DNA from: Rachycentron canadum
Taxonomy: Eukaryota; Chordata; Actinopteri; Carangiformes; Rachycentridae
Assembly: GCA_038496675.1 (NCBI GenBank)
Contig: CM076651.1
Location: 5,470,790 to 5,534,789 of the forward strand
Direction: 5' to 3'
DNA: 64,000 nt
Positions within the stretch are counted from its first letter, which is position 1. Each line of letters opens with the position of its first letter. Shown here in pieces: positions 47,835 to 60,767 of this stretch. Both the position numbers and the translations under genes were made by a program. The notes under the pieces were generated by a model. That model had not been told where the DNA came from and did no database searches. It saw only the letters and a list, made by a program, of their open reading frames with translations.

Positions 47835-50800
47835 CCTTGATTGTTTCTCCAAAATTATTATTACTGTAATTTTCACCAGGCTGCGAAAATAAATGAAAGT
47901 GAAAAAGAAGTGCAAGGTTAAAAGTAAAAACATTTAAAACAGTCGCTGTTTCCAGTTTCAAGTAGTTAACTTAATTAACATTTGCCCCGCGCTTTTAATT
48001 GCAATCATACTTCCCTATGGGACCAGAATGTGAATTGTCTGGTAATTGCAGATGTTGATGTGAGATGGTGACACAATGTCAAGTCTGTTTCCGAAAATTA
48101 CTGAACAAAAAGGAGGACGATCAGGAATCCACAGCCACCAAATGAACCCTGAAATTCATTTTATGAAGTTAAGACACAACAGTGAAGAACTGCTGACCCA
48201 GACTCATACATACAATCAAGCACCATGCTATCACACACCGGTAGTGAAGGAAATAGATACCTAAGTGTAAAAAGGCTAAGATGCAGCCTGAATTTCACCT
48301 GGATGCAGGTCAGTCATTGTCAGTTTCACGGGGGTGTTTTCTGAGCCAAGAACATATTCATCTGTGTTTCTGGGTTGTGGCCTGCACGGCCTGTGTGGAA
48401 AGAAAAGAAGTAGGCCACCGCTGCGGTCTCCGATTCTCCTCAGTACACGCGTCACCTGCCAGCTCATGTGGCCCAGCTGAGATGTGAACAGGTCTGGCAA
48501 GAACCAAATGTTTTCATTTACCTCAGGGGCATCTACACTCTTCTTTAGTAGGCGGTGGCAGGCTAACATGTCAAGAAACCGGCCCGGGACTCTGGGCCTC
48601 TGGGAGAGGTCACGCACTCAGAGCACGGGTTCAGAAAACATCAAGATAGAACTACTCTCTGCAAGAAGAGAGGCAGCCCAGACCTCTGCATTGCACAGTG
48701 CTGCAGCCTCCATGTTCAATATTACCAAACAACATCAACATCAGATGTGTTGTTAATACATGGGTAAAGCCAGAGCAAAGGCAGCTCTGGATCATTTTGA
48801 TCCCAACACCTTGAAACCTGAAAATGTGCTTCATTACACCTTCATGCTCAGGTATGAAATGTGTTCACATTGTTTGATGAAATCTACATTCTACTGGGCA
48901 GCAGGGGGTGGCGGTGCTTCTCAGGCTAACCTCAACACGTCTATTTCTAGCTGAGGACTTGCTGACAGCACATTTAACTTTGGGATCCACACATGAGAGA
49001 CAGCTAACAGTTGCTGACAGCTGAAACACACCGAGCCCCCATTTCCCTATACAATACCTTATTGACACTTCTCATTTGATGAGGACTTCAAGTAACTTTC
49101 ACATGGAGAAAAAAAAAAGTTGGTATGGTGGGTACAGAAATATAAAGAAAATGTTGATTTCCAGCCAACTCATGGCAACCAGTAGTTCCTTTGCAGAGAA
49201 TCTGGGAGGGGCTGGATTGGGATATGTGTGTGTGTGTGTGTTTTGGGGGGGGCAGTGGCTGTCTATAGAAGCCTGATTTATGATCTACTCAGTTTTGCAT
49301 GTGTGTTCACAGGTTTGTGGGAGTTACACTCAATTAGAGCAGCAGGGGTTAGAAGTATGTTTTTCTGAGGATAAGTTAAAGCTTGACACGTTTATTTCTG
49401 CCAGTGCAGCTGAACAGCTGGTGACAGCCTATCAAAAGTCGTTTTCTTTGATCACCCAACTCAAAATGTGGGAAATAGTAACCATCCCTGACAAGTGAAG
49501 AGAAAAATCCAAAGGAACACAAAATGTTTATAAAGCACAATCTTAAATACCAGTCAACACAACTGAGAGCAGAAAATAACTGTATGGTGAAGATGAAAAT
49601 GTCATCGCTTAGCAGGACAACGGGAAACTGACAAATGCAATGCTAATCAAATTTGTAAATTCAAATTAGCTTAAATATAATTCTTGCAAAGCATGACCAA
49701 GGGAGCCTGCATCGAACCAAAAGAGAGAGAGCGACTTAATGGATTCAGCAGGACAAAATCCCCCAATTACAAGTTAAATGCTATGTCCCTTTGCAAATTT
49801 ATATAAAACTAGTAAATCTTATTTTTGAGACATTTAATGATTGAGCCAGCCAGTGAGACGGGGGAACAAAGTACCAGCGTGAGGAGTTACTCATATCCCT
49901 GTTGAAAAACTCCTCCGTTTAATGATTCACCACTAAGGAGAGTCCACACACTTCCAGAAGAATTCAAATCCCTTTTCCCACAGCCTCTTTCAGTCCGTAT
50001 GATAAATGACACCCGTCATTCCGCCGTTGCCAAACAGCACAGAGGGGAATTGTACTGATATATGATTCACAAGAACAGGAAATAAACTCTGCCTTTCTCT
50101 GTAGCTCTCCCTCTTGCCAAGTAGGACGGACCTGGACAGTGTCAAGGCTCTCATGGTGGAGGCAGTGGGAAGGCTGACGGCGCTGAAACCCAAAAAGGGA
50201 ATAGACAGTGGGTTTCCAAAATGAACTCTTCCCCCCTCTCTCTCTGTCTCCCTCTCTCAAAACGCTGGAGCTCCTGATGACTGATGAAAGGCGCAAGAGC
50301 CACTGAATTAAAATAACAGCGGCATCTATGGGAATGAGCTTAGGAGGATCAAAAAAATTAAACGAAGGGCACGGTAAAGTCTGCAATTATCAAACGGGAA
50401 AAAAAAAAATATAGAATGAGCAACCTCCGCCTGCCCCCAATTACAATGTAGCAAGCAAGGCTAATTACTGTGCCTTGATTATTTCAGATTTCTGAGTGAG
50501 TGAGAATGACAATGACTTGGAGAGATGGGGTTCAAAGGCAAGTACACATAGATGTAACAAATTTAAATGAATGTTTGAATGAAATAAAAACATTTGAATA
50601 AAATATTCAGCCGCTGTTACACCCTCTACTGTATATTCTGCTGATAAGCAGTGAAGCAGTCGCGCTAAGTTGGTGCTCTTGTGTCAGAGACAGACGGAGA
50701 GGCACATCCTGCTGCTGTGCGGCTGCTCGCCTCCAGGCTAGCCCCTTCAGGCCAGCGCTCAGCGGTAGGCCTCCCACTCGGGCTCAGAGCACAGGGATGT

Positions 50801-53578
50801 GCCCAGGGCCAGGACCAGCAGCACTCAATCACCCAGACAGCGACATCCTTTCGCCATCACCATCAGAGAGGCCCCTTTGGGGTGGTGTGAGGGAGGGAGG
50901 ATGGGTGGATGGGTGTGTGGGGGGGTTGGGAGAGATATTTATGAGTCGAGCGTTCACATACACGCCCATGCGGCTGCGATTCCGCTGATATACTGTCGGC
51001 TGGACTGTGGGATGGAGCCATATAGTTCATCTCCTCCTCATTTTTAGCCCCTAACCAGACCCCTGTAAGTGCTCCTCTGAGCTTTACAGGTTGGGCCTGA
51101 TGCAGGAAGCAGACAGCGAACACTGCATGTAAATCTACTACTCCAAATGTGACTGTGAATTTGGAGTTAGAGGCTAGTTATTGTATCTTATTGTCAAAGA
51201 TTGTTTTGTTTAAAAAAATTGTGAAGCAAATGAGCAAAATAAGTTTCAGCACAGGAAAAAAATTATGCACAAGCTGCACTATTTTGGCACTATTTGTTAC
51301 AAAAGATACTTTGAGTCAAGCCCTACACGATGAGCAGCATATGTTTACCTAAAAGGTGTATTTTAATGCCTCTTTACCTTTGATTTCAGAGCAGAATAAT
51401 TACAGAGGAAGCCATGTAAAACCCTGTGGCAGATTAGGGAAGTGAGTTGGAAATGGGTTCAAATTGTCGTTCTGAAGTAAAGAGGCTACTTTGCACCACA
51501 AGGGGTTTCTTTCCTCAGGCAGACCAGGGGATTAAAAGAAGCCATAAAAGGTCCCTGTAATGGCATCAGTAATGTCTTGCTGCCATTAAAAACGGTGAGA
51601 AAAACATCTGCTTTGCATTTTTCACTCCCCTGCTACTCATTTGTCTTTCAAACTATCTGAGAGAGTGCCTCGGCTTCAATGCGCTCATATTTTTTCAGAA
51701 TAAGTTTATTCCACAGACCTCGTCCGATCAACATCCGCCTGAAACATGGGCCGTAGTATTTTGCAGCTGCCAAACCCAGGGCTAATTTGCAGTGGCCACA
51801 TATTATGAAACAGTGCAATTTGTAATCTTGTTGGGAGCATTATCCAGAGCACATTTTCAAACCAGCAAACTGTGCTAACTGGTTCCTGTGCTGCAGCACA
51901 TCAACATCCTTCAGTAGTGTTCATTTTCTTCTTTACTTTAGCCAAAAACAGATTTTTACAACTATCTGTATCACGCCCAGTTCACATAATAGCAGCCAGC
52001 TTAGAGTAAACACCTTGATTGCTTTATGGCTAGCCCCTAACCATTAGAGGTGCACTGTATCCTCCTTCTCCTGGGCTTCTGGGAAGCTGAGGCCCCGCAG
52101 TAATCTTTTCTCTGCTAACCCTTTAATAAACCATAGCCTGCTTCATTAGCCTCCCCTCACTGAGTGATTGATCGGTGCCAGTCACAGAAACCCCATCCTT
52201 GCTCTGCCTACCTCTCCTCAACCCACTAAATAAGGCACTTTTTTTTTTTTGCAGCCAGCTACCACCCATCACACTATTAAAGGAGAGTATTCAGCGTGAG
52301 CCAAAGAGGGAGTGGCATCAGCCGCGGATGGCAATGCAACAGTGTTCCTTTTGTTCAAAGGCTGGGTCAAAATCAATTTATAGGATGCACTATACTGGGC
52401 TCAGTATATTAGATTCTTATGGGTTCAGATTCAGTCCTGACGCATGAAAGCAAAAAAGACAAAATAGATTCAGTGAGATTTCAACAGCGAGCTGTTCGTA
52501 TTACTCTGACGAAAATACATTAAGAATGCAGACTGACTGAGAAAAAAAAAAGATGGGATTAAAGGTGCAGTTTATAGACAGTATGACTCATTATTTTGCC
52601 TATTGCTTAACAGGTCTATTATTATTAAATTACATTCACTGTAATTCTATTACACTCATTTATAGCTGGCTAAATATCAGAAATTGGACTGAAAAAGTTT
52701 TGGCAAATTTTGATAATGTCCTTAAATTACACATTGGAACATGGATTATATAATTAGAGAGGGAAAACGTCTTTACACCCACTTTACAAACTGTACTGAT
52801 TCAGATAAAAAAAAATGAAAGACACCATAATTGCTTGTAAAGAAAAGCTACAGGATGCAGGTTCAAAAAGACAAACAATGCAACAAATACTGAGTTAAGG
52901 TTCAACTACAGTTGATCTAAAATGCAACCAGAGAGAAGAAGAAATGCATAAGATTACCATAAGCATACAGATAATACAGCATTACTGTAATAATGACATA
53001 TCATTTTCCTGTCTCCCATTAGGAGCTGGACTCTTTTCTCTTTAGTGCTACCTACAATGTCTGTGCTGTGTGATCTCTCACTGCTCTACAGTGGAGGAAT
53101 AGAGAGATACAGAGGGGAGAGGTGGTAGATGCTGCTCAGCTGCAGTGATAAAGTCAGTAATATCACTATCTCGCCCTCCTCTCCCAAGAATTGCTATAAA
53201 CCTATTTCGAAAATTGCACCCATATATTCAGCGAAGACAGTTAGCTCATCCCGGTGACAGTGCAAACTTTTAGGCTGAATTATGCCAGTGTCATTCAGAG
53301 GGGTTTATCAAAGAGGGTCAATAACTCACAGACCCAAATCTGAGATAGGCCGGCCCTAGATCCTCTCCCTCTCTGCTACAGGCAGCTGCTGTGCTGCCGT
53401 GGAACAGCCTGCTGCTATTGCTCAGGACACAAGATGGTGCCCAGTCACACTACTACATGACAACACTGGAAGCTGGTGCAGCTCCAGGACAAGCAGAGGC
53501 AGGAACACACGTTGACAGACCAGACAAGTCACTGGACAAATACCAAGTTTAGAGACAGAAACTAACTTTCACAGGACT

Positions 53579-53868
53579 GTGATTAATGGTTATTTTCATG
53601 ATTGATCTGCTGAGCATTTTCCTGATTAATCAATTAATTGTACTGTCTGTAAAATGTCAGAAAAATGGCTGCCATATTATCCCAAGTAAACATATTCAGC
53701 TTTAACAGTCCAAAACAAAAATTGCATTCAGTTTATTGTTATATAGAACAAAAAAATAAATAATCATCAAATAGTCAAATATGAAAACAGGAACAACTCA
53801 AATTTGCTTGAAATTTTTCATGAATTATCAAAATAGTATTTTTCTGATGATCAATCGACTGATGAATT
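53579..53868 (+). repeat. Dispersed repeat family Q, better-preserved copy
   Basis: It opens with TGATTAATGGTTATTTTCAT and closes with GATGATCAATCGACTGATGA. Inside are AAAATGTCAGAAAAATGGCT, AACAGTCCAAAACAAAAATT and TCAGTTTATTGTTATATAGA. It matches a very common teleost repeat known to me by these blocks. A diverged relative is at 7750-8036. It is non-coding. Confidence 0.7.
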
Positions 53869-54555
53869 GTATCATTATTTGGTGTTAAATTCAATTAAAA
53901 CTTTTAAATACAATATTAAATACCAAATTTAACATATTTTCCACATTGACACTGGGACAAAAAGACCTACAGTTATTTCATTTTTATTTTCAGTATACTC
54001 ATTTATTATAGAGAATTTTTTTTGCCAGTATCTCCCATAATTCATAAACATTCATAAACATTTGCATAAACAGTTCGAAATGATCTATTAATGTAAACTA
54101 GGTCCAGATAAGAAAGAAAGTTTATTAACTAATTTAAATTTAAGTTTTAGCAAAAAGTGACATTAGTTCATTATGAGTTGATCATCCTGCTAGCTACTGT
54201 GGCTAACATTAGCAGCAAGGAAACAATATTTAAGAGCTATGTACTTTTACTTTATGTGCACATCTGATTCATAATATTCTGAACATGTAGGAAAAATAAA
54301 TCCAGGATGTTTATTTCTCTTTATAAATAGTCTGTGTAGTGTGTGTCTTTTTGTTTTGACGTGACATGCAGATGTTTGTCTTGAGAAATGAGAAAACATT
54401 TAACTTTGCTCTTTTCTTAAACCGACCTTAACAACCACGGTGATTCAGTGCTGACAAACACCTAGAATGGAGACAAACATTTCTCAGTTTCTAAATGAAA
54501 TCTTGTGTTTCCGGCACATTTACCAGAAACCAAGGCTTCTATCACAATTGTGCTA
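53869..54555. other. Intron 1 A/T-rich sequence
   Basis: Contains a short direct repeat CATAAACATT at about 54045-54070. Nothing else recognised. Confidence 0.4.

Positions 54556-54617
<62 letters not shown>
54556..54617. repeat. (CA)n microsatellite followed by poly(A), A28
   Basis: CA repeat 54556-54589 joined to an A run 54590-54617. Open frames on both strands here are artefacts of the tracts. Confidence 0.96.
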
Positions 54618-54622
<5 letters not shown>

Positions 54623-57600
54623 TGATGCCATTTTGCACCATCTTAGACTCAAAAAAACATTTCACCCTGACACTTATCTGCAATTAGCCATGTTAGATGT
54701 TTGCCATGTGCAAACACTTAGCAGAATTTGACATTCATTTGATTCTAATGGGATTTTCAGTGGGGGTTTTTGCCTGTAGGATGTTGCAGTGCAAATGCAT
54801 GACTGTTCACAAAAAAACATTTGTCACTTGGGGACAGAGTAAATTGGTATCATTTATTGGTAAAACAGACATTTTATATTTTCCTCGGTAGGTCAGACTG
54901 AATTTTAGTGTTCCTTTAAATCCTTTTGGCCCTGCTCTGTCTGTAGTCTGAAGGGTGATATCACCTGCAGCTGTTTACAATTAGCTGAATTGTGTCCCGT
55001 AGCGGTGCTTAAGTTTTACTCACCCTCTTTAAAATCAGTTTTTTTCCATATGGCCAAACATTGAAGCTCCTTATATGAGCCCAATGCCACTGGACCTACG
55101 CAGCCTTAAATACAAATTTTACTCATTTTAAAATAACGTCATGGAAGAAGTTACTGGATTTACTGGTCTAAATGGTTTCGTTTGGGGTTGACCAGCATAA
55201 AGCTCAGTCACTACAGTCACACGAACTATATTCATTTTCATGACTGTTGAATGTGTTGAGAGAATTGCGTTGTTTAAATACACAGGTGACACCACCAAAA
55301 TATAACCTGCCCTCATGACAAGAGACTCATCGGCTGCTGTACACAAACTCCTGCTGCGCTGGTCAGCAGGAAATGTGTGTTTGGGTCAGAGTGATACATG
55401 CCCACATATTCTCTGTGTAAGCTGAACTGTAAAAGACACTGGGGTCTATCAGACACCCACAGCCACAAGCTATTTTGCATCTTCCAGGCCTCAGATGACA
55501 GACAGTTGCATGAGTATCCACATGTTTATAATACGGATGGATAATACTGTTGTCACATATTGCCCAGATGTGGACCACAACAATACAGACTCATTTCTGA
55601 GCTCCATAATGTCACTGGTATATATATTAAAAAAAACTATCAAGTGCTATTTGTGAGATTGAGCTTTTACATTGACAAAATGTAAAAGAGACAAAACAGC
55701 GAGAGTGTGATATAAAGTTGCCCAGATCACCACATCACAGTATTTTCAAATTTCAACCTTCAATTATGGCATAAAAAGAAGACTGAAAATCATCCAGTCA
55801 GGTTTCATTCATCAGAATTTTTCTATTTATTATTTTGCAGGCATCTGAATTCCCATGGTTTGGTGCAAATCAGTGTAATCTCTCATTAGGAACAAATAAT
55901 CTGACTTCAAATAATCAAACAAAACCTGGTGCAGCTTTTGTAATGGCTTGGTAATGACCTCCCATATTAAATTCACAGAAACAGCAACATGAACAATATG
56001 TTCTCGGGAAGGTACTTAAAGTATAAACCTCCATAAATGGTGTGTCATCAATAATGATGAGTGAGAGATGCTCGCAAACTGTATACACACTGTGCTGTAT
56101 ACGCCTGTAGGGCAGGACTACATTCCAGTGAGTGGAGCGACACCACGCTTTATCCAGACAGAGGTGGAGATGATCCTCTCTCACAGTGGGGCCTTCCCTT
56201 TGTGTACATGTGTGTTTAGGGTTGTCTCGGCAACTGTGAGCCCACTCCTTCATTGGGGCAGAGCTGCCCCGCCTTAAGCGCTGGTGTGCATAGCAGAGGG
56301 CAGGATCCTGCTAGCGGAGCTAATAGTCTACCTGAGGTTTAGCTAAGTAGGCGCATGTGTGTGTTGAGTATATATGGCATCATCAAAGCATGCCAATAAT
56401 TACAGAGAAGGGTTATTACTGTATGTGACTGTTATTTTCATTAACATTCATTTCCCGTCTCCGGTAAGAGTAAATACCCACCCACCAGTTTAATCACAGG
56501 TTTATTTCAAACCAATGCAGTTACCTCCATGATATCATCAAGCACTCATAACTTGACAGTGGATACGATATTTATTTTATGAGAAGCAGACCTTTGTGAA
56601 GAAGAACAAGAAGAATTCTGGATACAGACAATTGTGAAACTTAAGGCATTTAACAATGAGTCAGTTTTGGAAATAAAGGACGACCGTACAGTGCTGTGCA
56701 ATTATCCACACAAAAATTCTGAATGTAACAACCCTGGAACTCTCCCTTTCTCTTATTTTTTTTAACAATGCATGATACTAATAACATGGAACTGGTCATG
56801 TCCAAATGGGAGCATGTTTGCAGGTCTTTGCAGATTTACGTTGCATTGAAATGCAGGCAACCTTGGCAGGAAATAGGAGTTTGGAAAAAAGCCAGCCTTT
56901 CATCATTTTCCCCAAATCAGAGGAGGAAATGAATATGGATGCCCTCAGGCGTGAGGGGAAGGAAATTCAGGGGCTGATGAGGTCCCTGAAGGATGCGTCT
57001 GGACAGTACCGGAACTTTTCAGCTGGGTCGCTGCCAGGGTGTTAGGGCTGCCATGGAACATGTAGGAAACACATGCAAACATAAAGGTACTGCCACATGC
57101 AAACACGTGCGCAAACCCACAAACGACTAGTGATTACACAGGCACATCAACACACAGCCATGTGCACACAGACTGATTCGGTGACAGGCTTGAAACCCTT
57201 CTTGGTTTTACTGTAACAAACAGAAATGGATAGAATAGGTGAAAAGAATGAGACTGATATGAAAGTCATCTTCATGCTGCGTCTTTAAAAAACACAAAGC
57301 AAACTAAAGACATAGCAACAATGTGGATAAGCTCTTAGCTAAAAGAGGAATGTGACCATTTTGCACCTGGGTTTAATTCTCAGGGTTTCACAGGACAATA
57401 TGAACATGTCCTTACTAAACTTACTAAGCCATCCTCAAGCATCTTCCATTGAAAGATTCAAGTCTCAGAATGAAGAGATAAATCTGTTATCGCACTCTGC
57501 AAGATGTCGCATGGCACCAACAGGCTCCACTGTGGCATGTGAGGATGTGGCAAACGAGGCATAAGAAAAATAAGAGTGGTCAGATGCACTGAGATCAGCA

Positions 57601-60459
57601 GCTCGCGGATGAACCACAAGGCTGCCCCCCTGGAAGATGGGTGCAACAACGTATCCACCACATCAACATCTAATTCACTGAGGGAGTGAGGAGTTCCTCG
57701 TCAGGGATTATAGGAGATTTTAAAGGAAGCTAAAGTGGTGAAAAGACCAGTGGCACAGAAAAGAAAGAGACTCTGCAGGATGAAGTGCATATTATGACAT
57801 TTGAAGTAGTTAGTGATAAGTGATAGAACTGTCTTCTCTACTATCAGTTGTTTGATTAATAAGGTTTTTGGATCTGCAAGGTCAGATGCCCTGTTATCCA
57901 GTTGTTAGAGATCAACAGTCAGATTAGAAGTAATTTGGACCAATCTTTAGCGTTTGAGCCACAGGAAACCTATCTGACAATGACCCCCTTAAAACATGGC
58001 GTGTTCCATCTCTGCAATCTCTGTGGGCCTCATTGTTCCACATGAAATCAAGGGCAAAATAAGAGCTGTTTGTTAGCTTCCCATTTTTAGATTTTCTAAG
58101 CTGTAACAATGACGATCTGTGAGTTAGCCAAACTACAGACTGAGACTGCTGACTGTTTCAGTTAATGTGTATGCAAACCAGTTTCTGTATGCTCATCCAG
58201 CGATAGTTTGTGGAAAACAACACACTGTTCCATTTTTATATTTACAAAGTTTGGATAAAAAAGGATCTTTTGATTGTTCACAAAAGAAGTGCTGAGACCA
58301 TCAGCCAAAAGCAATCTAGCATTAGATGACATGACATTTTATAGCTGTGCACATTAAAGCTGGTACTAAGGTACTAACCAACTGCTAATGCTAGCTGATG
58401 GTAAACAACAGAAATACCCTGATAATACATCTGAGTACTTAAAACTTATTTATCTTGATCAGGATCTCCAGATATTCAAGGCTGAGCTGCAACTTCCTCT
58501 GTCTGTCTTTGCAATTTTAATGTCAGTTAACATGAGCTCAAAAGCTAAAGTACTGAGTAATGAGAGCTGCTAACATATAATCTAAATACAATCTAAATAT
58601 ATACGCTACTAAATATGCATAAAGCTAAATATAATTCAGATTATATCTAATATCTTCAACTTTAATTGTCTATGTCATAATTACAGTAGAATAGATAACA
58701 CTTAGTTTTTATCTACTTAATGTAATACAAGCATGATTAGAAATTAAAGAGTTGTTTTAAATGTGGTTATCATCTATAAATGTGAGATACAGTAAATTAG
58801 TGTGGTTTTCTAAATATAGTTGAATTTCTAAATTCTTTTAAGTTGGCTGTAGGCAAAATGTTCATTAAAATATTTCTTACTGGAACAAACAAAGGCATGT
58901 TTGTTCTTAATCATCCTAAACTTTCATCTGTAATGTTTTTAGACTTTCCTAAAAGCTCTCATTTGTAAAGTGTAATTAAAACAAATCTAATTAAATATGT
59001 CTACTATCAGTCTGGGCCTGTGTGACCCAGACAATCTTGGCTTAACTGCTGATTGTATTACACTTACAGTGTGTGTAAGTAAGCAAGTAAGAGTGCAGCT
59101 CTGATCAGACCTAATAGGTTATGATTCAACTACTGTTCATCCCCCCTCAATCTCATCTTTCCCTCACATCCAAATCAGGTTTGGGCTCACAAGTGAAAAC
59201 AACCAGACTCTCTGTAATAGTGATGATGGAGCAGATTATATTCGTGTTATTTCCAGATCCATCAGTGACCAGCCGCTGCACCACTGTCCTGTGCGGGTCA
59301 GTCTGTTAAAGTCAGGGCCTTTGGCAAAAGCAATGATCTGTGTGTGACCTCTGTTACATTTTAGGGATAAGAGGGCCCCAGGCGACAGTTACCAGGGATA
59401 CACTATACAGCACGGGGAGGACATGTCAGTCACTAACACAGCGAGTGAGAGAGAGAAAGCTAGAAGGACAGGTAGATACTCAGTCTGAACAAGAGCTAAA
59501 TATAACTAAAGCTAGTTTTGACCACACAGTGAGGGAAGAGTATGCAAATGCAAATATTCAACAGGGCTCCTATATGTCAATTTCATGGAAGGGGGGGGGT
59601 AAATTGACAGCTGAGTAGTCTCAAATGTGTCAGGTCTGAATAAAAGCTTGGAGATCTGGAAGTAATCCGACAAATGTTTCAAGCTTTTCTACACTTTCTA
59701 CGAGCGCAGGGAGACAGGCATGAAGACAGACAGCAAGAGGCGACTACACCGGACAAAATGTCTTTAGGGTTCCCAATAGACTCTGTTTCACCAGACTGAA
59801 TAGCTTTGCTGACTGCCACAACACTGACCTCCTACTGACACAGAGAAAATGACCACTTTCTACAACTTTAAAATGGCCTGGGGGGGAGCACGAGATACCA
59901 GCACTGAAAATACAACAGACAATTGCTGACTCAATGTTTGTCAGGATATGGGAGGGAGGAAAATGTGTCCTTGACAACTTAAACGGTTTTGGATTGAACA
60001 CGACTTATTTTGACAGTTAGTTCTATATCAATGACTTTTTCGCAGGCAGACACACACACATACACACACACAAACAAACATACGCACGCTTCAAGACAAA
60101 AACATATTCTTCAAAGGAATACTCAATGTATTGAAAACAAGCTTTGAGAAAAAAAAAAAAAAGGATGAAAAGAATAACCTTGTCAAATCTTGTGAGGATG
60201 ACCAGGTCCAACCAGCTTCCTGTGACGTGAACACCCGAGTCATTATCAGCCTAATGAAAAACAGTGGTAACACAACGCCATTATTTTCTGCTCTCCCTAA
60301 GGTGCAATGCAGACCTATTAGACCCTTCAGCTGATCCATCCACACGCACACACATACGCATACTTGGCCTCACGCACTAAACGCCATAAAATATGACTGT
60401 AACATATTGTACTATTATAGTTTGCTTTTAGAGGCCTCCTGTCACTCAGTTAATCTTAC
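54618..60459. other. Intron 1 sequence, no exon recognised
   Basis: Unique-looking, A/T-rich sequence. A plus-strand frame at 56806-57045 has protein-like composition but no recognisable domain. Imperfect CA tracts lie at 60048-60076. Confidence 0.4.
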
Positions 60460-60767
60460 GAAAGCTGTTCTGGTTTACAAGCAACAGCTGAAAATCAAGC
60501 AGAGAAAACGCGGTCTCGTCCTCTTGACGGACGGGATGACTTATGGCCGGCCTGGCTAGCAACCTCTTGAATGTCTGGGCTGAGACATATGATGAACAGG
60601 CAAATGTGGGAGGACATGGAATCCATGAAATTCTTGTAAAAGGTTGGGGGGGTAGGCGGTGATGAATCTGCATCTGCTCTTAACGGTACAGCAAATGTGG
60701 CCATACTGTAGTTATCATCAGCAGTGAGGTCATGGGTATCATTACGCGTTTGCTTGAAATGTGTAAC
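60460..60767 (-). other. Possible unannotated exon (low confidence)
   Basis: On the tshz2 strand a long pyrimidine tract (60771-60797) ends in AAG at 60770-60768, a good 3' splice-site shape. A GTAAGA donor-like sequence follows at 60459-60454. The enclosed 308 bases lie mostly in an open frame that continues leftward to a stop at 60495. The encoded peptide shows no known domain. It could be an alternative or non-coding exon of tshz2 or an lncRNA, or chance. Confidence 0.15.

Larger units (their letters stand above)
45511..53578. other. Intron 1 sequence, mostly unique
   Basis: No exon or RNA recognised. It contains a CT-rich stretch at 47177-47228, A23 at 47812-47834, and a G/C-rich section at 50680-50920. 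Open frames of up to 140 codons (49964-50386, minus) lack domains. Blocks such as 49860-50390 are free of repeats and could be regulatory. Confidence 0.4.

Noticed and set aside
48276..48617. 113-codon minus-strand frame in intron 1
   Set aside because: No domain, no good flanking splice sites, composition consistent with chance.
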